From Sphingomonas sp. DG1-23 (lineage in GTDB: Bacteria; Pseudomonadota; Alphaproteobacteria; Sphingomonadales; Sphingomonadaceae): a DNA stretch of 64,000 bases. This document shows, one piece after another, positions 54,932 through 62,887 of this stretch (within the stretch, counting starts at the first letter, position 1; each line of letters opens with the position of its first letter). The notes below the pieces were generated by a model. It was not told the DNA's origin. It was given only the letters and a program-made list of their open reading frames with translations, and made no database searches. Where the stretch lies: contig NZ_JAVAMA010000001.1 of the NCBI RefSeq assembly GCF_030730875.1, positions 124,001 to 188,000 of the forward strand. The letters run 5' to 3'. A program made the translations under genes and the position numbers.

Positions 54932-56185
54932 TCAGGCCGCAGCCTTGCGGATCGCGCGTTCGGTCAGCGCCGCGTCGTCCGCGAAGCGCGCGACGATGTC
55001 GAGGCCCTGCTTGCCGGCGCGCGCGAGCAACACGACGAATTCGTCCTGTCCCGCCGGAATAGCGACATGGCCGAGTGGCGGCCGGCTGCGCAGCTCTTCT
55101 GCCGCCTGGGCAAAGACATTGCGCCGGGGCGCCGGGCGACGATGCTCGCGCTCGGCCTTCACCACGCCCTTGATGCCGCCGTCGACGACTTCGAGGAATG
55201 CGTCGAGCCCGTTCTGCGGCACGTCCTGCCGCCGGGCATAGCTGAGCACCGCGGCAAATTCGGTGACGCGGGTCTTGTCGTAATCCACGCCGAAGACGAG
55301 TTTGACCGCCGGCGTCATCGGCGCGCGCGCCTGAACGGTGAGGCCCGAATCGCGAAGCAGTTCCTGATAGTCTTCGGGCGCTTCCTCGGCGGCGCGCGCG
55401 AAATCATAAGCGCGGCTGAGGGCGCGATAGAGCGCCGAACGGCTGCGCGTGTCCGAAGCGCGCGCCGCCGCGGCCGATTCGCGCGCGAGCAGCAGATGAT
55501 CGGCGAGGCTCGAGCCGTGGATCGGCGCCTCGACGGGCTCGGGCGAGTCGAAGCCCGCGCTGGGTCCGTCGGCCCAGACCGCCGCGGCGACCGGATTCTG
55601 CGGAACCGCGCGCCGCGATTCCTCGATCTCGGCGTTGAGCCGGGCCTGGGTCTCGGCGTCGACCAGTTCCTTCCAGTTGATCACGCCATAGATGAAGTCG
55701 ATCGTCTCGCCGTCCGACGAGAAGGGCATCAGGATGCCGCGGTACAGCGTGTTGTGGCCGCGCTGCCCGACGAACTCGGCCTCGAAGCCGATCGGCGCGC
55801 GATTCGCGATGATCTGGAGATAATGGTCGGTGAGACGCGACAGCAAGGAGCGGCTGGGCACTTCGCCGACATGCTGGATCGCCGGGGTGAAGCCGCATTC
55901 CTCGCGCAGCATCCCGCCGAGATAGCGAATCGCCGGGTCCTCGACCCCGCGAGTGAAGTCGAGCAGCACGCTGTGCGGGCCGAAATCGGTGATGTTGCCG
56001 GGATCGAGATCCTCGATCGACGGATAGGCGCGGCCGTGGAGCAGCGAGACCCAGTGATTATAGGCGCGCACGTGCATCCGGCGCTCGTCGGCGCCGATAT
56101 CCAGCGGCCGTTCCGCGACGGCGTCGTCGTTCGAGACCTCGGGGGCCGGGTCGAGGGGCTCATTGATGCCGCGAGCCATGTCCAT
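54932..56185 (-). CDS. PAS domain protein (PAS_5 type)
   Basis: 417 residues. Residues about 35-195 carry a PAS_5-like domain (YNHWVSLLHGRAYPSIEDLDP, then LLDFTRG, IRYLGGMLREECG, SRSLLSRLTDHYLQIIANRAPIGFEAEF, IDFIYGVINWKEL). The rest is helical without recognised output domain (LARESAAAARASDTRSRSALYRALSRAYDFARAAEEAP), with a C-terminal beta-rich part (PPLGHVAIPAGQDEFVVLLAR). No HTH, kinase or GGDEF domain is visible. It precedes NAD-GDH on the same strand by 84 bases and might be coexpressed. The 203 bases up to tRNA-Thr hold nothing else. Confidence 0.75.
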   Translation of the reverse strand: MDMARGINEPLDPAPEVSNDDAVAERPLDIGADERRMHVRAYNHWVSLLHGRAYPSIEDLDPGNITDFGPHSVLLDFTRGVEDPAIRYLGGMLREECGFTPAIQHVGEVPSRSLLSRLTDHYLQIIANRAPIGFEAEFVGQRGHNTLYRGILMPFSSDGETIDFIYGVINWKELVDAETQARLNAEIEESRRAVPQNPVAAAVWADGPSAGFDSPEPVEAPIHGSSLADHLLLARESAAAARASDTRSRSALYRALSRAYDFARAAEEAPEDYQELLRDSGLTVQARAPMTPAVKLVFGVDYDKTRVTEFAAVLSYARRQDVPQNGLDAFLEVVDGGIKGVVKAEREHRRPAPRRNVFAQAAEELRSRPPLGHVAIPAGQDEFVVLLARAGKQGLDIVARFADDAALTERAIRKAAA

Positions 56186-56388
56186 GCGCGTGCTCCATTA
56201 CGGGCGAACGGCCCGCTGCTTGAGCCTGCGCTTGTGCACCTCCCGTGGTAAACGACGCGTAAAGCCGACCGGCTAAGTATTGTTGCGGGTGCCGGGTCGC
56301 GGCGGCGGCAACCCAATCGCAACGCTTGTCAGCGACGAATCATGCTGGTAAGCGCGCGCTCTCTTTCGAAGCGACGCGCTTCGGACGG

Positions 56389-56464
56389 GCCGCTTTAGCT
56401 CAGCTGGTAGAGCATCGCATTCGTAATGCGGGGGTCACAGGTTCGAGTCCTGTAAGCGGCACCA
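56389..56464 (+). tRNA. tRNA-Thr (CGT)
   Basis: 76 nucleotides with encoded CCA. Acceptor GCCGCTT/AAGCGGC, D arm GCTCAGCTGGTAGAGC, anticodon loop TTCGTAA giving CGT, T loop TTCGAGT. Its 3' end borders a decayed integrase, so it is a likely attachment site. Confidence 0.97.
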
Positions 56465-56615
56465 GTACATAACTAGAACATCTCTAGAAAACCGTGGAAT
56501 TCTGCGGTATTATGGGCACTGCGCGGCCCCATGTTTTCCCATTATGTTCCGCCGCGGCCCACGCAAAAGGAGCCACAAAACGTGGGGCCACGAACATGCA
56601 AGGAGGCGTGGCCCC

Positions 56616-57188
56616 ATGCTTACCGTGGTGCAGATTCAGGCGCTCAAACCGGCAGCGCGGCCGTTCAAGGTCTTAGATTCGGATGGGCTCTACCTGCTCG
56701 TCCAGCCGTCCGGAGCGCTGCTGTGGCGCTTCCGCTATCGCTGCTGCGGGCATTGAGCGGAAGCTCTCCCTCGGCAGCTTCCCCGAGGTGACGTTGTCGC
56801 AGGCGCGTCGGAAGCGCGACGAGGCAAAGGGCGAGTTGGACGACGGGATCGACCCTGCCGAGGAGAAGCGGCAGAAGCGGCTCCAGGCAGAGCTGGCGGC
56901 AAAGACCTCCTTTGCCGTGGTCGCCACCGAGTTCATTCAGAAGATGGAGCTCGAGGGCAAATCGCCCGCCACGATCAAGAAAGCGCGCTGGTTCTTGGAG
57001 TTGCTCGGCGGGATCGCCAAGCGCCCCATAGCCGCGATTACCCCGCATGAATTGCTCGATGTCTTGAAGCGCGTCGAACGTCGCGGCCATTACGAGACGG
57101 CATTGCGGCTCCGCGCCTTTGCCGGCCGCGTGTTCCGCTATGGCTTCGCGACACTGCGAACCGAGAGGAACCCGGCGGATAGCCGCGA
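56616..57188 (+). pseudogene. Tyrosine integrase (P4-like), frameshifted and 3'-truncated
   Basis: An ATG after AAGGAGG opens MLTVVQIQALKPAARPFKVL and DSDGLYLLVQPSGALLWRFRYR, the DUF4102 arm-binding domain. The frame then ends at a TGA near 56756; a one-base shift around 56740-56750 restores GIERKLSLGSFPEVTLSQAR, then the core-binding domain (SFAVVATEFIQKMELEGKSPATIKKARWFLELLG). Homology stops about 57188 (LRTERNPAD), before the catalytic domain with RHRY. It lies 151 bases after tRNA-Thr, the typical place for a P4-like integrase. Inactive. Confidence 0.88.
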
Positions 57189-57481
57189 GTCGCTTTCACA
57201 AATTCGACCATCATCTCGAACCCGAGCTCGTTTGGCAGCAAACGCAGATCCGGAACGAGGATGATCGCGTGAATCGGCTGAGTTCGCTCAACTTCGTGCT
57301 CACGCCCCTTAAGATCGTAGATAATTGTACCGTCCCTGATCTGGCGGGCGGCCCCCTTCAGTTGTTTGAATGCCTTGTCGATGTTGGCAAGCACGTTCTT
57401 GCTGAGCTTTGTCCTGTCGGGAAGGTCCGGACGGTTGAGAAGCGCGGCGGCTTCCAGACCCGGTTGAAAGGGGATCTTCAT
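57189..57481 (-). pseudogene. Unknown gene, 3' end lost at the integrase junction
   Basis: Minus-strand frame MKIPFQPGLEAAALLNRPDL, then TKLSKNVLANIDKAFKQLKGAARQIRDGTIIYDLKGREHEVE and HAIILVPDLRLLPNELGFEMMVEFVKAT. Composition looks coding and is unlike antisense reading. At about 57189 it runs straight into antisense integrase sequence, so the C-terminus is missing. A TTG at 57496 is an alternative start. Not recognised. The following 372 bases (57482-57853) hold no supported gene. Confidence 0.45.
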
Positions 57482-57853
57482 CAGATAGTGTAACAATCTG
57501 CCCCTTCCGTGCCGAAACGGGCGCCGACCTCAGTGACGGCCTGGCTGGCGGTGTGCAGATTGCCCCCAACTCTCCGATCGTGTTAAGAATGTGTGGAGTT
57601 GATCGCCCTTTAATCCCATTTTTCCGGAATCCTTGCGAATAACGGTAAAGCTAGGGTTCTAGGCTTGCACCAAACGGATCGCTTGTTCGAATTTCCGAGC
57701 TCCTTGCGGATGTGGCGGGTCGGATCCGCGCTCTTGCTAGACGACTTGCCCCAGAAAAATAGTGCCATTCTTCTTCGACAAATCCATCATCCCTGAATCG
57801 ATTCAACGGTTCCTGTCGCGAACGCCAACGACTCATTCGCGCCACGCCAATCG

Positions 57854-58129
57854 TTACGCCCCGAGGAACAGTAAAGCAAAAAATAACACCTCTACTAAAA
57901 GCACGCAAAAGGATATAGCAATTAAGGCGCGTCTCTCCATCTTATCTCGGAAAATATGGACGCCGATAATCGCTACCCATAGTATTGTTACTATCCATGC
58001 CACCCAAACGAGCGGATTGGAACTCACAGCCGGATCTGACAAAGATCCAACATGGGGGATCATAATAAGGAAATATGCAAACGAAATTATCCCGGTTACA
58101 ATTCTGGCCGTAGCAGCAAATGCGTTCAT
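57854..58129 (-). CDS. Small three-helix membrane protein, candidate immunity protein
   Basis: 91 residues with three hydrophobic segments: IVTGIISFAYFLIMIPHV, NPLVWVAWIVTILWVAIIGVHIF and ALIAISFCVLLVEVLFFALLFLG. The ATG overlaps the stop of the preceding 58-residue frame as ATGA. Codon use is more AT-rich than in the flanking chromosome, a sign of transfer. It lies downstream of an RHS toxin tail, where immunity genes normally sit. No family recognised. Confidence 0.6.
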   Translation of the reverse strand: MNAFAATARIVTGIISFAYFLIMIPHVGSLSDPAVSSNPLVWVAWIVTILWVAIIGVHIFRDKMERRALIAISFCVLLVEVLFFALLFLGA

Positions 58130-58302
58130 TGTCCGATACATCCCATGCAATATGCCGGAGTAGTCAAAATCGCCTCAGCCCTACTGCCAAACAGAGGAGA
58201 CGCCCTATAATACGTCATGGGGACATTGTGCCTCGTAAATACTTCAACGTGTATATCGCAGAGCTGATTTATTGACACTCTTCCATTCGAATCAGATTTC
58301 AT
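58126..58302 (-). CDS. 58-residue protein coupled to the RHS tail
   Basis: [58 protein letters not shown]. Its ATG overlaps the RHS stop (TCATGA) and its own TGA overlaps the ATG of the membrane protein (CAATGA), so three frames are chained by 4-base overlaps. This regular chaining is the main evidence that it is real. Low GC for the region. Function unknown; immunity or accessory to the RHS toxin is possible. Confidence 0.5.
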   Translation of the reverse strand: MKSDSNGRVSINQLCDIHVEVFTRHNVPMTYYRASPLFGSRAEAILTTPAYCMGCIGQ

Positions 58303-58950
58303 GAATCTATCATAAGTTTTCGCGAGATCTTCTCTGATGGCTCTGTATCACGGAGTGCTGCGTCACGCACCTCCTTCCCGTATTGAAGGAACTCAATAGG
58401 CGCTATACCTTCGCCGCGTCGGAGAACTGCGGCACCATTCCGCTTGAGCAATAACTTAAAGAGCGCGTTCCGCGAGCGACTTATGTCACCATTCGCCGGC
58501 TTATCTTGCCCAAACTGCTTGGCTGTAGATGCATAGGCATCTCCACGTTTAGCCGCCCGGGCATATATCTCCTTGGCTCTACCTGTGGTCCATTCGGATC
58601 CCTGCTTCTTATGCGCCTCCGACTCGCACCGTAAGTTATTGATCCCCGAACATTGCGTACCGGTTGGGTCAACCTTGTTGAGCGGATCATTACCAACGTA
58701 AGCGTACAGATTGATCTGATCGTCGTATCCGATGGGATCAATTTGCAGGAATCTGCCGAGCGTCGGCGAGTAAACGCGAGCCTTGTAGTGATACATGCCG
58801 AGCTCAGGGATCCAAGCTTGGCCGGTATACTGGAAGCGCCCGATATTGCGCGTACCAGGGATGCCATATTCGTCGTAGCTGTTCGTCTCGATCAGGTTGC
58901 CGCCGGCATCGGCGACCGAGACGATCGTCCCCTGATGATTGATCTGCAGG
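58299..58950 (-). pseudogene. RHS-repeat polymorphic toxin, 3' fragment (core end plus variable C-terminal domain)
   Basis: The frame enters at [20 protein letters not shown], continues [43 protein letters not shown] (read in parts) and ends the conserved core at [30 protein letters not shown]. After that about 115 residues form a non-conserved tail ([18 protein letters not shown] ... [19 protein letters not shown] ... KLMIDS), the usual place of the toxin domain. No start codon or N-terminal part exists: upstream sequence switches to a different gene fragment at about 58950. The tail itself is intact to its stop. Confidence 0.82.
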
Positions 58951-59032
58951 CTGCGATGACGTCCCGTCGTATCAGCCGCTCGATCAGAACGAAACCGTCG
59001 GTCTCAAACCGTTCCCGCAGCGACGTGTTCAT
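58950..59032 (-). pseudogene. 5' fragment of a phytanoyl-CoA dioxygenase-like gene
   Basis: ATG after GGTGGA, then [20 protein letters not shown] and IRRDVIA. RxRFExDGFVxIExLI is the characteristic N-terminus of PhyH-family Fe/2-oxoglutarate dioxygenases. After about 28 codons the similarity stops and RHS sequence begins. The ATG overlaps a TGA of an upstream minus-strand frame ending RELSAMMRQIERRKLVE, perhaps the remnant of another gene of the same lost operon. Confidence 0.55.
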
Positions 59033-59275
59033 TCCACCAGCTTCCTGCGCTCGATCTGACGCATCATAGCCGAGAGTTCGCGGCCAGGAATATCCCGCCT
59101 TGCCCGCCTGCCCGCGACGGACATCGGACGTTCGTACAAACGAGATAAGGGTCAGCGAACGCCCGCCCGCGCAGCCATTGCGCGGGCCCGCAAGGCGTTT
59201 CGCCGGTAGCCGGACCGACGGCTCGCGTTACGAGCTATCTCAAACCCCCTTGCACTGCGACGCGCCGGGTCATAA

Positions 59276-59297
59276 GCGATATGATATACCATATCGC
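59276..59297. promoter_or_regulatory. Palindrome upstream of the third TonB receptor
   Basis: GCGATATG-ATATAC-CATATCGC: perfect 8-bp arms, 6-base spacer, ending 21 bases before the TTG start. It is AT-rich in a GC-rich setting and includes TATGAT. It differs from the Fur-like motif of the 43-49 kb locus, so another regulator is implied. Confidence 0.5.
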
Positions 59298-59318
59298 GAT
59301 TCGAACGAGGGGGATCGA

Positions 59319-61457
59319 TTGAACCGACTGTCCATTCGGGCGGGCCTGATGCTTGGCCTGCCCTTCATCACCATGCCTGCCTTCGCCCAGACCGACGACG
59401 AGGAGCATTCGCGTCGCGCGGACATCGTCGTCACCGGGATCCGCGAGGACGACAGCTACGCGCCGCAGCAGGCGACGGTCGCCGGCAAGAGCGCGGCGCC
59501 GCTGATCGAGATTCCGCAATCGGTGAGCGTAATCGCGCGCCAGCAGATCGAGGATCGCAACCTGTTCACGATCGGCGAGGCGGTGCAGACCGTGGCGGGT
59601 GTCACGGTGATGCCGTTCGACGGCACCAATCCCGATTATCGCGCCCGCGGCTTCGTGCTCGATTATGCCTATGACGGCATCCCCTCGACCTTCTCTTCGG
59701 GCGTGCCCGAATTCGACCTAGTCATCTACGAGCGGCTCGAGGTGCAGCGCGGCCCGACCGGCCTGTTCCGCGGCTCGGGTTCGCCCGGCGGCACAATCAA
59801 CCTGATCCGCAAGCGAGGGCAGGATCAGCTCGCGCTCTCCGGCGCGCTCTCCACGGGCTCCTGGAACAATCATCGTGGCGAGTTCGACATCGGCGGACCA
59901 GTCGATGCCGCAGGGCGCCTGCGCCTGCGGGCAGCGGGCGCCCTCCACGACCGCGACTTCTTCCAGGACAAGTCGCATACCCGCAAGCTCACTGCCTATA
60001 CCGCGCTCGACCTGGACCTGACGCCGACCACCACGATCGGCGCCTCGCTCAGCTATCAGGATACGGTGGCGGACACGCCGATGAACGGTCAGCCGGCCTA
60101 TGGCTTGTCGACCGACGGTCGACGGCACCCGCTGACCGATCGGTTCCTGAGCTTGCCCCGCACCTTCCAGCACCTGCCGAGCTGGAACAGGTTCGCCGAG
60201 ACGACCACCGAATATGCCGGGGAGATCAAGCAGCAGCTCGGCGACTGGTCGATGGTCGTTCGCGGGCTCCACCGCGACATTCCGCGCGCCTGGGAGGACG
60301 CATTCGTTCGTCCCGGCACCGGCGTCGACCCCGTCACCCTCACCGCGGAATATGTGAACCGCCGCAGCCGCGGCGTGAACGGCAAGACGTCCATCGATGC
60401 CTATGCCACGGGGCCTTTCAAATTGTTCGGCCAGGAGCATGAGCTGGCGATTGGCTATAGCTGGGACAAGAGGACGACCTCGTTCCTCAATCGCACCCAG
60501 ACGCCGGTCGGCCGCTATTCGATCTACGACGCGGATTCGATCCCGCTGCCGGGCGCCGCCTTCACGTCGGGCAGCGAAACCGACCTGCAGCAGAGCGGCT
60601 TCCATGCCCAGCTCCGGCTGCGTCCGATCAAGGGTCTGACGATCGTCGCCGGCGGGCGGATCAGCGACTATACCAACAAGTCGCGGAACGTCGCGCCTTC
60701 GCCCGCTACCGACTTCCTGACCGGCGCCCGCGAACGCGGCCAGTTCACGCCGAGCCTCGGCGCGGTGTTGCATCTCACCGACGATGTCACGCTGTACGCA
60801 AGCTATTCCGACATCTTCAACCCGCAGGCCTCGCTGCGGGCCGATGGCAGCGTGCTCGATCCGCGCATCGGCGAGCAATATGAGGCCGGGCTCAAGGGTC
60901 GCTTCCTCGATGGCGCGCTCAACGCCAGCGCGGCGGTTTTCCGCAGCAAGGACAAGAACCGCGCGCTCGCCGACACGGCAAACCCCGGCTTCTTCGTCGA
61001 GGCAGGCGTCGTCACCATCGAGGGCTTCGAGTTCGAAGTCACCGGGCGTCCGCTTCCCGGGCTGGACCTGGTCGCGAGCTACACCAACGTGAAGACCCAG
61101 TTCGAGCTCGGAACCGCGGCCCAGACGGGAGCGGTGTTCGACCTCAACACGCCGAGGCACCAGTATAAGGCATATGTCCGGTACGAGCCGGCCGCGCTTG
61201 GCGGCGGCTTTGCGGCGGTGAGCGTCAACGGCCAGAGCGGCGTCGTTGCCGGCGGCGTCGCCGGGGTCCGGGAGCAGGCGCCGTTCGCGGTCGCCGGCGC
61301 ACAGCTCGGGTGGCGCGTCAACAAGGGCCTGCGGGCGTTCGTGTCGGTCAACAACGTGTTCGACAAGGTCTATTATCAGCGCGTCGGCTCGATCAACACC
61401 TACAACTTCTATGGCGAGCCGCGAAACCTCCTGCTGACCCTGCGGGCAAGCTACTGA
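59319..61457 (+). CDS. TonB-dependent siderophore receptor (FhuE/FpvA-like)
   Basis: 712 residues from a TTG seven bases after GAGGGGG; upstream codons do not form a signal peptide, whereas MNRLSIRAGLMLGLPFITMPAFAQ does. TonB-box-like DIVVTGIREDDSYAPQQ, plug with IPQSVSVIARQQIEDRNLFTIGEAVQTVAGVTV and YERLEVQRGPTGLFRGSGSPGGTINLIRKR, barrel with YASYSDIFNPQASLRADGSVLDPRIGEQYEAGLKG (all read in parts) and last strand PRNLLLTLRASY. This is the hydroxamate/mixed siderophore branch. Its stop overlaps the ATG of an ABC permease gene (TGATG). Confidence 0.92.
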   Translation: MNRLSIRAGLMLGLPFITMPAFAQTDDEEHSRRADIVVTGIREDDSYAPQQATVAGKSAAPLIEIPQSVSVIARQQIEDRNLFTIGEAVQTVAGVTVMPFDGTNPDYRARGFVLDYAYDGIPSTFSSGVPEFDLVIYERLEVQRGPTGLFRGSGSPGGTINLIRKRGQDQLALSGALSTGSWNNHRGEFDIGGPVDAAGRLRLRAAGALHDRDFFQDKSHTRKLTAYTALDLDLTPTTTIGASLSYQDTVADTPMNGQPAYGLSTDGRRHPLTDRFLSLPRTFQHLPSWNRFAETTTEYAGEIKQQLGDWSMVVRGLHRDIPRAWEDAFVRPGTGVDPVTLTAEYVNRRSRGVNGKTSIDAYATGPFKLFGQEHELAIGYSWDKRTTSFLNRTQTPVGRYSIYDADSIPLPGAAFTSGSETDLQQSGFHAQLRLRPIKGLTIVAGGRISDYTNKSRNVAPSPATDFLTGARERGQFTPSLGAVLHLTDDVTLYASYSDIFNPQASLRADGSVLDPRIGEQYEAGLKGRFLDGALNASAAVFRSKDKNRALADTANPGFFVEAGVVTIEGFEFEVTGRPLPGLDLVASYTNVKTQFELGTAAQTGAVFDLNTPRHQYKAYVRYEPAALGGGFAAVSVNGQSGVVAGGVAGVREQAPFAVAGAQLGWRVNKGLRAFVSVNNVFDKVYYQRVGSINTYNFYGEPRNLLLTLRASY

Positions 61458-62887
61458 TGCGCCCCGCCCTCCTTCCTGTAATCGCCGCGCAGCAATGGCG
61501 GCTGCTGGTCCGTGACCGGCGGCTTGCGGTGCTGGGGCTTTCGCTGCTGCTGGCGCTGCTCGCCGCCGCGATCGCCGGCGCCGCGGTGCACGGCGGCCGG
61601 GAGAAGGAGCGGCGTGCTGCCCAGGCCGAGGAGGCGCGGGTCTGGGCCTCTCAGGGTCCGGCGAACCCGCATGGCGCGGCGCATTTCGGGCGCTATTTCT
61701 TCGAGCCTGCTTCGCCGCTGGCTGCGATCGACCCAGGGCTGCTGCCGCAGCTCGGCAATTCGCTCAAGATCGAGGCGCATGCCAACAATCCTGCGCGCAA
61801 CCGCGCGATCGACGGCGGCACTGCACTCGACCGGTTCGGCGGGATCAGCCCTGCGACGATGCTGCAGCTGTTCGCACCTTTGCTCGTGATCCTCTCGGGC
61901 TTCGCCGCCTTTTCGGGAGAGCGGGCGCGCGGCCTGCTCCGGCAGGAGCTCGCTGCCGGTGTTGCCCCGGCAGCGCTGATGACCGGGCGCCTCGTTGGTC
62001 TGAGCGCGACGGCAGGATTGCTGCTTACCGTCGCCGCGCTTGCGAGCCTGCTGGCGCTGGCATGGAACGGCGGCGGACCCGAGGACTACACGGCGTTGCT
62101 GTGGATGATGCTCGGCTATGGCCTCTATCTCTTCGCCTTCGCCGCGCTGACACTCGCGGCCTCCGCTGCATTCGCCTCGGCGCGCACTGCTCTGGTGGTG
62201 CTGCTCGGCTTCTGGGCCATGGCGACATTGTTCGTGCCGCGCGTGGCGCCTACGATTGCGGAGACGCTGGCACCTACCCTGTCCGGCCCGGCGTTCGAGG
62301 CTGCGGTCACCCAAGAAGTGCGCGAAGGGCCGAGCGGCCATGATCCGCAGGATGCGCGTCTCGAGCGGCTCCGCCAGGCGACGACGCGACGCTATCGCGT
62401 GACCCGGCTCGAGGATTTGCCGGTCGACTTCAACGGCATCGCCCTCTTTGCCGGCGAGCAGCTCTCCACCGCGATCTACCGCCGCCACTTCGCCGCGCTG
62501 TACGACGGCTATGACCGACAGGCGGCGATCGAGCGCGGCTTCGCCCTTCTCTCGCCCTTCGAGGCGATCCGCCCCTGGTCGGCGGCGCTGGCGCAGAGCG
62601 ACCAGCATGCACATCGCCGCTTCCTCGAACAGGCGGACGGCTTCCGCTACGATCTGGTCCAGACGCTCAACCGCGCGATCATCCATCGCCGGAAGGGCAC
62701 GGAAGGACCGTACCTCGCCGATGTCGCGGCGATCACCCGCGAGGCGCGCTTCAGCCCCTCGCCACCCCGCCTGCGCGAGGCGCTGGGGCGCCACTGGCCC
62801 GACCTCGCTTTGCTTGCATCCTGGGCCGGCGGCGCCACGCTGCTCGCATTCGCGGCCGCGAAGCGCCTTGCAAGGGCTGGCGCATGA
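61457..62887 (+). CDS. ABC-2 type permease, DUF3526 family
   Basis: 476 residues. Helix 1 (RLAVLGLSLLLALLAAAIAGAAVHG) is followed by a large extracytoplasmic loop and, from about 135, the DUF3526/ABC-2 membrane core (MLQLFAPLLVILSGFAAFSGERARGLLRQELAAGVAP, then TALVVLLGFWAMATLFVPRVAPT) and a further large loop before the last helix. The GERARGLLRQEL cytoplasmic coupling segment is typical of ABC-2 permeases. Translationally coupled to the receptor upstream and to a second permease downstream. The ATPase must be outside the window. Confidence 0.85.
   Translation: MRPALLPVIAAQQWRLLVRDRRLAVLGLSLLLALLAAAIAGAAVHGGREKERRAAQAEEARVWASQGPANPHGAAHFGRYFFEPASPLAAIDPGLLPQLGNSLKIEAHANNPARNRAIDGGTALDRFGGISPATMLQLFAPLLVILSGFAAFSGERARGLLRQELAAGVAPAALMTGRLVGLSATAGLLLTVAALASLLALAWNGGGPEDYTALLWMMLGYGLYLFAFAALTLAASAAFASARTALVVLLGFWAMATLFVPRVAPTIAETLAPTLSGPAFEAAVTQEVREGPSGHDPQDARLERLRQATTRRYRVTRLEDLPVDFNGIALFAGEQLSTAIYRRHFAALYDGYDRQAAIERGFALLSPFEAIRPWSAALAQSDQHAHRRFLEQADGFRYDLVQTLNRAIIHRRKGTEGPYLADVAAITREARFSPSPPRLREALGRHWPDLALLASWAGGATLLAFAAAKRLARAGA

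Noticed and set aside
51413..56251. A 1612-codon open frame on the plus strand opposite NAD-glutamate dehydrogenase and the PAS gene
   Set aside because: It is the antisense of two well-recognised genes; composition is rich in Arg, His, Asp and Gly with no domain, as expected from high-GC third positions.
57651..57908. An 85-codon minus-strand frame in the island
   Set aside because: It overlaps the 3' end of the better-supported membrane protein, is Arg/Ser-rich and shows no ribosome-binding site.
57762..58163. A 133-codon plus-strand frame opposite the membrane protein
   Set aside because: The minus strand has clear hydrophobic helices and coupled starts; this frame is its antisense.
56465..59318. 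Search for a second attachment-site copy of the tRNA-Thr 3' end
   Set aside because: No copy of the terminal TTCGAGTCCTGTAAGCGGC was seen in the island by eye, so no att pair is claimed.
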